The translations under genes were made by a program, and so were the position numbers. Positions 1 through 12,293 of a stretch of DNA of 64,000 bases are shown here, one piece after another. The stretch covers positions 307,501 to 371,500 of the forward strand of contig NW_023501045.1 in NCBI RefSeq assembly GCF_014066305.1, in the 5' to 3' direction. The notes beneath the pieces are model-generated. The model was not told the DNA's origin and made no database searches. It saw only the letters and a program-made list of their open reading frames with translations. This DNA comes from Letharia columbiana. Lineage: Eukaryota > Ascomycota > Lecanoromycetes > Lecanorales > Parmeliaceae. Every line of letters starts with the position of its first letter. Positions within the stretch are counted from its first letter, which is position 1.

Positions 1-384
1 TGGATATGGAGCGGGAGAGCGTGGTGTGCGTATGTGGCGCTGGAACTTGCGAGGTTAGGGTATGAGTGGGGGGAGCTGAAGGGGCAGGATCTCGGGAGAC
101 AGGGAAGGAAGGGTATGGAGTTGGAGAAGACCCAGTCAGCAGAGAATGAGAGGGAGGTGGTTGAGAAAGGAGAGCTAGAATTGAGGATGGACAAAGTGGA
201 GGACGAGGAGCTGGAGGAGAGATGGGGGAAGTGGTATAGGGAGGTTGGTGTCAATGTGGCCTATGCGCCTATGACTGTGCATTATAGTCTTGAGAATGGG
301 ATTCTAGGGGAGGGTGCTATTGGAGGATTAGGGGCTGTGGTTGGCGCGCTGAGTATTGGGCAGGCTTGGAAGGAGACGGCTTAA
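1..384 (+). CDS. Peroxisomal membrane protein of the Pex11 type, C-terminal end (partial)
   Basis: Open in frame 1 from the first base to TAA at 382-384, so the 5' part lies outside the window. The visible 127 residues have a lysine- and glutamate-rich middle part. They end in a conserved-looking stretch (VNVAYAPMTVHYSLENG, then a Gly-rich hydrophobic helix and GQAWKETA). That arrangement resembles the C-terminal membrane segment of fungal Pex11-family proteins, which promote peroxisome elongation and division. The call rests on recalled family resemblance of the last 45 residues only. No start, promoter or N-terminal amphipathic helix is visible. Confidence 0.5.
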   Translation, partial: WIWSGRAWCAYVALELARLGYEWGELKGQDLGRQGRKGMELEKTQSAENEREVVEKGELELRMDKVEDEELEERWGKWYREVGVNVAYAPMTVHYSLENGILGEGAIGGLGAVVGALSIGQAWKETA

Positions 385-973
385 GTGTGCGAATGACATT
401 GCAATAATGACAAGGACGTGGGCTATTTGTTCCTGTTTTTGGTGTTTATTTGAGTGCATTTCTCAGTGACAGCATCGAATGGTTGTCACAAGAGCTGCAT
501 GTGGGTAATGTTTCTGGTTTGATTTCTGTATAACAAGCTTTTGTTTCAATTGAAATGCTGGCTACTTGTCTTCTAGCCAAGCTAATCCATCCTACAACGC
601 TCACCATCTGCGCACACAAAACGCGGGTGACCCAAAAGACCAAGCGTGAACTCGAGCTTTAGACCGGTCAGCTTGCTCAACGAGCATTAATCATCAAAAG
701 AATCAACATGGGATTGCCTATGCCTCAAGAGCTGCGTGTAGTTGAAACATTGAATAGATTCCCACGTGTACTGAGCAGATATCGATTTATTATGATCCCG
801 CCTCGTGACATGCTTCTCAGAAAACAAACACCCTTTCTCATGCTGAAGAGCTGCCTGTACACCGCAAATTTTTAGATACCTATAGAAGAAGCTATTGCAG
901 ACTGAAACTGACCATTTGCAAAGTTTGGTGCCTCTCCACCAGCATTATTCTCTTCCGGTCCGCGGCTACTCAC
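385..973. other. Intergenic, no supported gene
   Basis: Sequence downstream of the Pex11-like gene. Open frames here are short, lack family signal and have no convincing splice structure. Nothing further is recognised. Confidence 0.5.
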
Positions 974-1401
974 CTTGCCGGCGTAATAAAGGCGTTCCAA
1001 AACATAGTCTGGTCCTGTTGCGTTGCCCTTCTTTGAAGAATGGCCCAAAGAAGGTTGGCTACTGCCGCGTCAATCTAGCCTCTCTCATAGCATTTGCGCC
1101 ACGCCAGTCCCAGGGCTTCCTCCCCACGTGCTATTACTCGGTCGTAGACTACTATGATGATATTTTTCAGGTCACCTGGAGGGGATTTGTCCTCGAAAAT
1201 GTCGAACTCGGTGCCTGCAGTGCGAGGCAAGCCCTCGTGCTTTGATGGCTGCAAGTGGAAGGGTTGGCGGAGTGGAGCGATTGGCGGATTGAGTATATGC
1301 AGGTTGGGGTCGTTGTTGGTTGGAGTAGCAGCGTATCGGAGTGTTGGTATTCCAGAGACACAGACCTGTACGACAGAAGTTGTGCCGGAGAATAAACCAG
1401 G
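974..1401 (-). pseudogene. Degenerate protein-coding fragment, unknown family
   Basis: Reading the minus strand from 1401 downward gives about 108 codons without a stop (including GLPRTAGTEFDIFEDKSP and GDLKNIIIVVYDRVIARG). A TAG follows at 1075-1077. The same frame then continues as IDAAVANLLWAILQRRATQQ to 974, where an AG|GTGAGT donor-like site occurs. The composition is protein-like (acidic turn, beta-strand-like IIIVVYD, amphipathic helices). There is no start codon in the open stretch, so an upstream exon would be needed. It is either a decayed gene or a multi-exon gene with one nonsense codon. I do not recognise the family. Confidence 0.35.
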
Positions 1402-2291
1402 CTACGACATCATAGTCTTCCTACAATCCTTTGTTTGATAGCGATAACACCGTCGCTGAGAACATCACCAAGGTTTGTTCACCCACAAAGCAGCATGTGA
1501 GCCATGATACTGAAGCAGGTTAGGAACATCATCCCCGATTGCTTGCCATCGGTTATGTGGAACTGTTGCTGTCACAGAGTGCGTCTATCCAATAGGACAT
1601 GCAAAAACGCCAAAAGTCACCACGAATAGAGAAGATGAGATGGCCTGTTTCTTAGTGCTTGTATGTATCTAAAATTTTCTGCCACTTGAAAAGCTTTTGC
1701 AAACATGAAATCAAGTAAAAAGCAGCACAATTGGAGACTAATATCAGAGTCTTGGTCCCCTCACAACAACAGACAAGACGAATGCTATATATGTCTTCAC
1801 ATTCATATCAAAAGACTAGCAAGCTATCTTCATCCCCATCTTTGTCTAACTTGGTTAAGGTCAACATCGTACTGACGTGTCCTTCATTACTATATGTATA
1901 GAGCTTCTTTGGATTGGCCGCCACCGAACAGACAATTCACATTGTCGACAATACACACGTGTTATAAAGAGAGTGAAGATCTGTCAGCTTCTAAACTGTT
2001 CGACCAGCTTCTTTGTGCCGTGGATAGCTCGGTGTTATATTTATCCGGCGCTAAAAATCGGAGGCCGAGTAGAGTAAATCATCATTCAACTTTCTGGTCC
2101 TGTCAACTCCTACGAGTATCACAATCAACTACAACACCTTTCATCCTCGACACCTCACCAACTCTACCTTCCTCATCTTCTGCATCGAACATCCAGGATT
2201 CCTACAACCCACTTCACATCCTCCAAGACCCGAGCCAACCAAAGCTACATCTACGTTGGTCTACAAGCTCCGTCACTAGGCCAGCTTCAAA
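1402..2291. other. Upstream region of CDC48, no separate gene seen
   Basis: AT-rich DNA passing into pyrimidine-rich sequence (CCTTCCTCATCTTC type) just before the CDC48 start, typical of a strongly expressed fungal gene's 5' leader. Open frames between 1877 and 2346 cover the leader and part of CDC48 exon 1 in another frame and are not credible genes. Confidence 0.5.
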
Positions 2292-5051
<2,760 letters not shown>

Positions 5052-5694
5052 ATGCTAAGCCCTGGTGTGCATTTGGGTTCGGAAACCTCGGTTCTTTACA
5101 ATATTGCATACACGGTGTTTGTGCGCTATCACTTGATGGCATCTCGGCGAGAAGGGCAGGGCACATAGTAGAATGGTCACTTCAACCGGTGCGATGTGCC
5201 TTAGATACTTGAACAGCAAGCAGATTTTAGATTCAGAAGCATTCTACATCCATTCACTTTCACCGAGGGCTTTTCGCTCCAACGAAGTAATTTTTTTGCA
5301 TACTCGTTTCAATCGTGTCTAAGCTCCATGTCTAAGCTCCTTCATTGCCTTGCAACCTTTCCTCTCCTTCCCTCTCATACTTAGACGCATGATCCACATT
5401 GCAGTCTCAATCTTCTTTCGATAGACATTTCATTGCTCTGGCTCTCTGCCCCAATCCTTATTCTTCATGACTCTGCCAGCCTAGTGACTCTTCCTGACGC
5501 CGGTCTCCACCTTGGCTGCAAGACCAAGCCCGAGTCTCAACCGTGAGTACCCGACATTCTTCACTAGCCGAAACCGTGACGGTATACTCTAATCATAGCC
5601 ATGACATCGCTCGCAAGTTCGAGGCGTGTAGGATCCCACACCGGAAGCATTCAGAGGCCGATTCTCCTCCTCCGGACACCAACGCGCCCCCTCT
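5052..5694. other. CDC48 3' region and convergent intergenic DNA
   Basis: Contains the probable CDC48 3' UTR and the space to the convergent minus-strand gene ending at 5695. Pyrimidine-rich stretches occur around 5340-5420. No gene is supported. Confidence 0.5.
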
Positions 5695-6162
5695 TCAATC
5701 CCAGAACCCCTTCCCCTCAGGCTCCAATTCCACCCTCTGATCCAGCACACCTCTCACCACCGTCGCCGCTTCCGCAATAGCTTTCTCCGGCATCCGTATA
5801 TCCACCTTCTCCTCGCCCTCGCCATTCCGTCCTCCATTCACCCCCTTCTCTTTATCTCCCTGCCCCTCATCATCCACCTCCTCCTCCTCCTCCTCCTCCT
5901 CAACACCCCTCGCCTCCCTCACAATCACCCCAACCAGATCTTCCCACTTCCAATACTCCCTACTCTCCAGCAACTGCAGCGTTCGCTGCTTCACCTTCTC
6001 CTGCCAGTCTGCGGCCTGCGTTTCCGTCTCCAGTGTTGTGCGGAGGGTTTTGATGGTTTTGGGGGTTAAGACTGCGTCTTGGAGGGATGTGCGGAGGCTC
6101 GGGTCGAGGGGGGAGGTGGGGGTGCGGGGGATGAGGATTGGGGGGGTGGAGTTGGATGCCAT
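5695..6162 (-). CDS. Small acidic conserved-type fungal protein, unknown function (155 aa)
   Basis: Single-exon ORF with an ATG at 6162 and TGA at 5695. The N-terminal half is predicted alpha-helical (QAADWQEKVKQRTLQLLES, then REYWKWEDLVGVIVREARG). A low-complexity acidic tract follows, with eight consecutive Glu residues from a GAG repeat, then DDEGQGDKEKG. A final helix ends in KGFWD. No signal peptide or membrane segment is seen. The W/Y-rich helix before the acidic tract looks like a protein-protein contact region. I do not recognise the family. It could be a chromatin- or complex-associated accessory protein, but that is a guess from composition only. Confidence 0.7.
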   Translation of the reverse strand: MASNSTPPILIPRTPTSPLDPSLRTSLQDAVLTPKTIKTLRTTLETETQAADWQEKVKQRTLQLLESREYWKWEDLVGVIVREARGVEEEEEEEEVDDEGQGDKEKGVNGGRNGEGEEKVDIRMPEKAIAEAATVVRGVLDQRVELEPEGKGFWD

Positions 6163-6572
6163 TGAGACGGGTGCGGGTAGCAGTTGAGGGTATGTGTCTT
6201 GTGGGCTGCTATCCCGGCCTGAGAGAAGATTACCGGGTCATGACCATGTGGTGTTGAGTCATGCTTCGTTCGATGTCTCAGTCATCACTTTTCCCGAGGC
6301 GGAGTGGCATTTGGCGCTAGGCCGGATGCGGCGCCCTTAATATCTTGCTGCGCATTTTCAGTCTTCCTGAACTCATAGTCGTGCACGCTTCAAACAACAT
6401 TACATCCGTAAGCACATAGGGACATTTGTACCTGATACACAGATGTGCATGGATATGTGCATCTTTGGCGTCATTCACCGCTCTTGGTCTACTTCAATTT
6501 TTAATCTCTTCAGGAACGTCATGTAACAGCTCTTCTACAACATAAACTGTAACATACATGTGCTGATGGTTC
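6163..6572. other. Intergenic, upstream of the small acidic gene
   Basis: Promoter-side sequence of the minus-strand gene ending at 6162. No gene recognised. Confidence 0.4.
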
Positions 6573-7004
6573 TCAAGGCGACGTTTCATCAAACAGGCAT
6601 CGAAAGAAAGTCATAGAGGGGCTGGTAGGTGTGTTTGAGCCGCTTGAGGCCGACGCCAGAGTAATCGCGTTGGAAATCGTATCTCTCAGCTCTGGTGATA
6701 CTCGTAGCAGTGGCGGTGGTAGCACTGGCAATTCCTTATCAATCCGATTTTGTACAGTTGTGGGACTGTTTGGGATTGTCTGCTCTGGTTGTTTTTTTCT
6801 TATGGCTAAGGCTGTGCTCGCTTTCCTCCGACGCCTTTGCATTAACGATTCGTGACACTCCATGCAAAAGAATCCCTGCGAAGTCCGAGCGTATTTCAGG
6901 TTCTCGATGTTCTTTTTGCAGCCTCGACACTTGAAGCATGTTGCACAAAAGGTCTGGCCGCCCGTGAAAATGACAAGGTCCTCTATCTTGTTGTTACCGA
7001 CGCT
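6573..7004 (-). pseudogene. In-frame continuation of the LIM gene beyond TGA (second LIM finger, degenerate)
   Basis: The same frame continues after the TGA for 143 codons to a stop at 6573. It encodes KIEDLVIFTGGQTFCATCFK, CRGCKKNIENLKYARTS and FFCMECHESLMQRRRRK, which is clearly the second LIM finger plus a basic, proline-rich tail. The first Cys-X2-Cys pair of this finger is gone: its first Cys position is the TGA and the second is absent. Conservation of the rest argues for a recent nonsense change, read-through or a base-call error rather than a natural C-terminus. A selenocysteine reading is not supported. Confidence 0.65.
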
Positions 7005-8543
7005 TCAGCTATTCGTACAGTCGTTGCAGATGAGTGACCCGTCGCCGAGGAGGCCGAGATTGGCAGCGGGGCCCCAAATGATACCGCAGGTGTTGCAACA
7101 GAAACAGTCAAGGTGCCAACGGCTGCCCCCTGCATTTGCATTAGCTTGACAGTATCTGATGAAGAATATGTATGGTTCACCAAGTTCAAACGCTCTCCAT
7201 TCTCCTATTATCTTCCCGCAACCTCGACACGGATAAGCTGGCTCGTCTTCCATTGGTTCGTAAGATTGTGAGGAGGTACTCTGGGGTTGTGAATATAGAA
7301 GTGGATCTGAGGGACCCGCCAGTGGTAGATTAGATTTCGGGGCTGGATCTTCAGTAATATTTGCACTGGTCTTGTCTCTATAGTGCTCCTCCAACTGGAA
7401 AGGACTGTAACGATCCTCAAATGGGTGAGATGGGGGTAGAGAATGAGCCCGGTGGAGACTTTGCTGCTGTGTCCGGGTGGACGCCGGCCGACGTCCCCGA
7501 GCAGCTGCAGAACTATTTGCTGGAATTGGTTCACGGACGTTATGTAGCTGAGTGTGTTGTCTATCTCTATAATCACTGTTGTAAGGGCCGGTAGACGCCC
7601 TCTCCTTTGCTTGGGCTGACCATGTCTGCGTGGATCGTTGAGGATTGTAAGTTTCTTCCTCGGTGATCGCCAGGTTTATCACCGAAATGTTTGACACTTC
7701 TGCCATACTCAAGTCTGAGAAGTACGACCATCCCAGCGAGTACACATTGTTCGTTAATGCGGAAATGACAGACTTGCGAAATGCCTGGGTCCTCCTATAA
7801 ACACGAGACCTTTGTAAATCGTCCGAGAAGTCGAAGCGTAATAATTCGCTCCCAATGGCTTCTTCATAGCTCAAATCAGGCGGGCGTGCATGGATGGTTG
7901 CAAGAGACTCCGTATCGTCTACCGACATCCAATCTGCACCGCCCCTCCTCTGCAGATCCAGAATCTCCAGTGCTTGTACTCTGGATGACATTTCCTTATA
8001 GCATTGCTCTACGATTCCGTGCAGTCGGCTCACCGAGTCTGTGGCTTCGGCAATCGTGTGTCTACGAAATATCAGCACCCACTCGGACGACAGCTCTTGG
8101 CGGATAGGGACAAACCCATTCACAATATTGAGCACCAAAGATAACGATGCCTTGTGGTTCTGCAGCCTGTCGATAAGACTCACGATCACTGGCTCCTTTC
8201 TCGCCCATTTCAAGCGATCCAACACGTTCAAATCTTCGGTCTTCAGTTCATCGAGCAGCCTTTCAAGCTCTGAGAACGTATGCACGCAGCCACCGACAAT
8301 GGTCACCACCTTTTCCACCTTGAGCAAGGAAGTCCTTGATCTGTTAGGTGAGTCTGGCCCGAGAAGAAATGTCTGCAGATGCGACAAGATTCCACCTATG
8401 TCGCTCACCTCGGTGAGTACGACCTGAGCCTGCTGTGGCGCTGCGATGGTGGATTTTGTGAAATTGGTCAAAAGTACAGATATCTGAGCTGCAGCCGTAA
8501 TGACACCCACTATGCCAGCTGCGATGCTCAGTGGGTCCGACAT
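7005..8543 (-). CDS. LIM-domain protein with fungal N-terminal (Helo-like) domain, open to an in-frame TGA
   Basis: Begins MSDPLSIAAGIVGVITAAAQ, the start typical of fungal N-terminal domains found on STAND and signalling proteins. A helical region (to about 230), a Ser/Gln-rich linker and a LIM zinc finger follow. Zinc ligands seen are CRGC, WHLDC, CNTC and ICNDC. Two short introns are divisible by three and stop-free: 8062-8115 (54 nt) and 7130-7180 (51 nt, GTGAAC donor, GCTAAT branch, GCAG end). Removing them restores the continuities NGHTIAEA and FELGGSRWHLDCF. Exons are 8116-8543, 7181-8061 and 7005-7129, giving 477 aa. The first LIM is complete, but the TGA at 7005-7007 falls where a second LIM finger should begin. 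LIM proteins act as adaptors, often in Rho/polarity pathways; the role here is unknown. Confidence 0.7.
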   Translation of the reverse strand: MSDPLSIAAGIVGVITAAAQISVLLTNFTKSTIAAPQQAQVVLTEVSDIGGILSHLQTFLLGPDSPNRSRTSLLKVEKVVTIVGGCVHTFSELERLLDELKTEDLNVLDRLKWARKEPVIVSLIDRLQNHKASLSLVLNIVNGFVPIRQELSSEWVLIFRRHTIAEATDSVSRLHGIVEQCYKEMSSRVQALEILDLQRRGGADWMSVDDTESLATIHARPPDLSYEEAIGSELLRFDFSDDLQRSRVYRRTQAFRKSVISALTNNVYSLGWSYFSDLSMAEVSNISVINLAITEEETYNPQRSTQTWSAQAKERASTGPYNSDYRDRQHTQLHNVREPIPANSSAAARGRRPASTRTQQQSLHRAHSLPPSHPFEDRYSPFQLEEHYRDKTSANITEDPAPKSNLPLAGPSDPLLYSQPQSTSSQSYEPMEDEPAYPCRGCGKIIGEWRAFELGEPYIFFIRYCQANANAGGSRWHLDCFCCNTCGIIWGPAANLGLLGDGSLICNDCTNS

Positions 8544-9322
8544 GACTAAAGAGTACGTTGATGTGGCTCTTACATCTCGAGTCGCAAGCCAAAACTTTTG
8601 GTCTCCGACTATGTTGCTGGAGAGGACAACACTTCTATCATAAAAAACTGCGTAGAATAAACTGATTGCGCACCCTTCTTCCAGAAGAAAAGGGGCTGTA
8701 GTGGCAATGATCAGGCTGAAAAAGGGCGAAGTAAGCAGCGGCGGTCAGCTTCGGTAAACCGCCATGGTGGTCTGAACAACTTCCTCATTCGTCTTTTCCA
8801 CACAGCCTTGCATACGTCCAAGGCGGCTGGGATCTGCGAGGTAGCCTATTGCACAATGCGCCCAGAAACAGTCCTCGGCGAGTAACAGTCCGGCGATTCT
8901 GGAACGCATGCTTCTTGGTCGTGCCACTCTCCAAGCCCCTTGCATTTGGCAAAGGAGAGAGCGGGTTATTTGGACCAGCTCATTCGCGTCTTCCACGCAT
9001 GAGATACCTCAGGTCTGCGCTTCGACTGCTAAGGCAAAACATCGCGCGGAGAAAAGGAATTGGCTCTACGTTTGAGCGATCAGAATGACTCGACATAGGA
9101 AGCGGTGATGTCTGACTGAGAGAAATTGCCATGACAGATTGCTGACAGGAACCCTCTGGTGAGCATCGAGACCTTTGAGATCACAAGCCGTCTGCTTCGA
9201 CACCTACTTGAATCCGCGCTCTGTTCTCATCCTCGATGAAGCAGCAACGTCGTAAGTCTCTAGCCACCATGGCCGAGCAGAGAGTTATACAGATGCCCAA
9301 TCCTGAGCGCGAGCAAAGACGC
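8544..9322. other. Intergenic, promoter side of the LIM gene
   Basis: About 780 bases between the LIM gene start and the carboxypeptidase stop, both on the minus strand. Short open frames here show no family signal. Confidence 0.4.
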
Positions 9323-11564
9323 CTACGTCCCCAAATCATGCAACCCTCTCCGACTAAATCCATCGTTTTCAACGCCCGTCACGTCATCTCGCATCAACCC
9401 GCCTCTTCGCATCTTCCCCCCTCTCTTCTTCACATGGATCGGATCCTTCTCCTCCCCAGTCTCCTTCAGCCCTTCCAGAACATTGCCATAAGCCGTAGCA
9501 TTCGCCATCGCAAGCTTTCCCTTCGCGACAGCCTCGAGCTCAGCGAGCAGTTGCCGCGAAGGAGCACTCTCCCCGTCCACCACATTCTCATAAGTCGTAG
9601 CATCAACAATCGTCTCCCCGCCACTCCCCTCCAGCGCGAACTTCACCGTCGCATTGCCCTCACGGTACGTACTCTCCGCGGGCCCGACGGTGACGAAGCC
9701 TGGGTTGACGAGGTTCTGTCCGGTGGCGATGTCGTAACGGTGGATGGTTCGCTCGAAGATGGCTAGTGCCGTCAGAGGCTGGTAGTAGGGCACTTCGTGA
9801 CCGGATTCGTAGATGCGGGCGAAGGCGAAGGCGCCGTTTTGCTTTGCTTGGCCGTGGACGACGAGGTCGGAGGTGGAGATGTCGACGTAGCCGGCGGTCG
9901 AGGAGCCCAGGACGGGGATGGAGTTGTAGACGGCTTCGCCGCCGAGCCAGTTGCCTGTTTTCTTTTGTTAGCTTGTTCGGTCGATATATTGCAGTGGAGA
10001 TGGGGAGTACACACTGTTGTAGTCCGCATCTCCGTATACCATGGTGACCTGTTCTGAAGTGAGCTGCAGCTGCTATACGATTCGGAGGTGTATTTACAGC
10101 AACGCCTTGTTCCACAAGCACCAAGACGTCTGTTGTAGTGCCGTCCAATCTACCATCATCGCCTGTGGTGTTGAACGCATTCGCCACTGCAACCGACTGC
10201 TCCGTATAATTTACATAGGCACCTATCGCTGCCTGCACCGTTGCGTCGTTCAAATAGCGGACGTAGGACTCTGGGGGATACCTAAAATGGCCAGTCATGC
10301 GCTGTTTGCCTTCGGATCGAACCCGACTCACGGATCAGGTTCGAGTTCTCTGATATCATCCTCATCGCGGCCGGTGACCTCGTCGTAGAAGTTCTCGACG
10401 TAGTTCAGACAGAAATTGTCGGCTGCCGCACAAACGGCATTCGTCCCGGTAGCTTTACAGTTTTGCAACTGGTCAACGCAGCCACCAGACCCGTAGACGG
10501 TGGAGTATAGCGACGACGCGGCGGAGTCGTTGTATGGCATATAGTCATACGTGTTTCCGGGAGATACCTGCTATTTTCAGTCCTTGCGAGATGGCACTCT
10601 CAAGAGGAGATAGCTACCGTAAAATTATAGTAAGCGGCATACTGGATTCGCCTCATTTAGCGACAAAAGTACTTCTCCGCATGGTTCACCACACCATACC
10701 TGTATCAGGGGATCGATCCATCCGTTTACAATAGTCACCGACTCAAGACTGATCTTCGTCGTATTTGGTATTTGTCTCGCATTTTGGGCCTCAATATACT
10801 CGGCAAAGACTGGGCCGTAGTGGCCCCCATAGCTCTCTTCCCACAAACGTGTCAGTATCTTGCGGTAACAGAAGGTTGCGCTACTGACCAGTTGCGAAAT
10901 GGAATCCCTCCCTCGCATACTGTGGGAAAGCTCCTATGAATCCCTGCAAAGTCGCATAAAACGCAGAGGCTACCGTGAAGGTCGAGACCGGAAGCCCAAT
11001 CAAGTCATTGGGATTCGAATATGTCCCGCACGTGCCTTTAGTGACTTCGTCGGAAGGACAGATGTCATCTTGCGCAAGGACGACGGATCCGTCTTCCGGA
11101 TTGATATACCCGGGTGTCGTTGTTGAGTATGAGAATCCAGTCTGCACGGGCTGATCGATGAACAGCAGATTGCTGGCATTTGTCCAGGAGTAAGGGTTGT
11201 TGACAACGTTCCCATTTGCATCGATTGCACAAGGCCCAATCTCTTGGAACAATCCTACCATCGAGCTGGTTCCAGGTCCGCCATTGATCCATGTGGTCAA
11301 GGGTGCCGTAGTCGGATCTGCATTCCTCGCCTCGAAGAACCAGAAGAACATGTGCTCCTCAGCTGACACGTCGACATATCCGCTTATGCTTTTAATGTCG
11401 TCTCTTTGCTCGCAGATGCCCGGCGGGACATCTTTGTAGCGTACTTGATAAGTTGCGGGATGACGAGATGCAGTTGTCAAGTTCGTAGGAGGAGAGAGAA
11501 ACTGCGAAAAGGCAGGTCCAGCTGCTAATAAAGACCACAAAAGAACGGCAAGTATGGAAAACAT
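9323..11564 (-). CDS. Secreted serine carboxypeptidase, peptidase family S10 (seven exons, 640 aa)
   Basis: Exons 11564-10889, 10836-10700, 10641-10618, 10567-10332, 10281-10098, 10048-10015 and 9954-9323 join in frame. The protein starts with a signal peptide (MFSILAVLLWSLLAAGPAFS). WINGGPGTSS forms the oxyanion region, ESYGGHYGP carries the catalytic Ser (about residue 228), the Asp lies in VYGDADYN (426-428) and His483 in ESGHEVPYYQP. S10 enzymes remove C-terminal residues at acidic pH in the vacuole or outside the cell. Several Asn-X-Ser/Thr sites suggest glycosylation. The usual Cys after GDADYN is Ser431, created across an intron. The C-terminal 110 residues extend beyond the catalytic core and end in a basic RRGLHDLGT tail. 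Exon 3 is only 24 nt (YAAYYNFT) and exon 6 only 34 nt. Confidence 0.92.
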
Positions 11565-12293
11565 CGAAAACGCAGAAATGCGTAGACTCGCAGACAGATG
11601 TAGTATGAGAATGGGCAGTTCAACTATGTTATACGTTCAGCATTTAGAAACGATGAATCGCTGGTGGAACGCAACACAAAGAATGCCCGGTTTGCGTTCG
11701 GTATGAGATTTCTCCAAAGGCGCATGTACAATATTAAAATTAATGGTTGCTAAGTCATTTATAGCCTTGATGCGATACCCGACAAGCATTTTTCTATTTT
11801 ACTGAATCCCGCGACACTCGAAACGTTGATATGCTGGCAAGGAGCATGGACCATAGTGGCCCACGTGCTGTAACGTTCTTCCTTGAATTCTCCGACAAAG
11901 CACGGAATGAGGCCCAGACGGCCAGAACGACACGCGCTTCCTCTTGTACAGCCGCGAAACTTCGCCGTATCCGGCGGGGTTTTCTTGTGCGTTTGGTAGT
12001 CACCTAGGTCAAAGCTTTTAGCGCGCAACTTGCATGGATCACATCATGATCTCAAGTCTGCAATTTAGATTCTCTTACCAATCTCGTTTACGCAAGCATC
12101 ATTTTCTCCTGAACTACAACATGGTGTAGCTCTTCTCCTTGAATTATAGCAGTAAATATGGGCCCTTGTCTCTCTTCGGCTCCGGATCTACATCCACGAC
12201 TTGACCGTGGACTGTGATCGGTTGGTGAGTTTGATGGCATCGCTTTGGAGTCTAGTGCCTATTGTCAAGCACCTCTCATCGAATCTCGCCGCC
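11565..12293. other. Intergenic, carboxypeptidase promoter side
   Basis: Upstream sequence of the carboxypeptidase gene and the 3' side of the next minus-strand gene. No supported coding region. Confidence 0.4.

Noticed and set aside
6573..7129. Selenocysteine at the in-frame TGA of the LIM gene
   Set aside because: Filamentous ascomycetes are not known to use selenocysteine, and no SECIS-like element was identified.
9236..9766. 176-codon plus-strand frame
   Set aside because: Lies antisense to the last exon of the carboxypeptidase, whose motifs and exon joins are clear.
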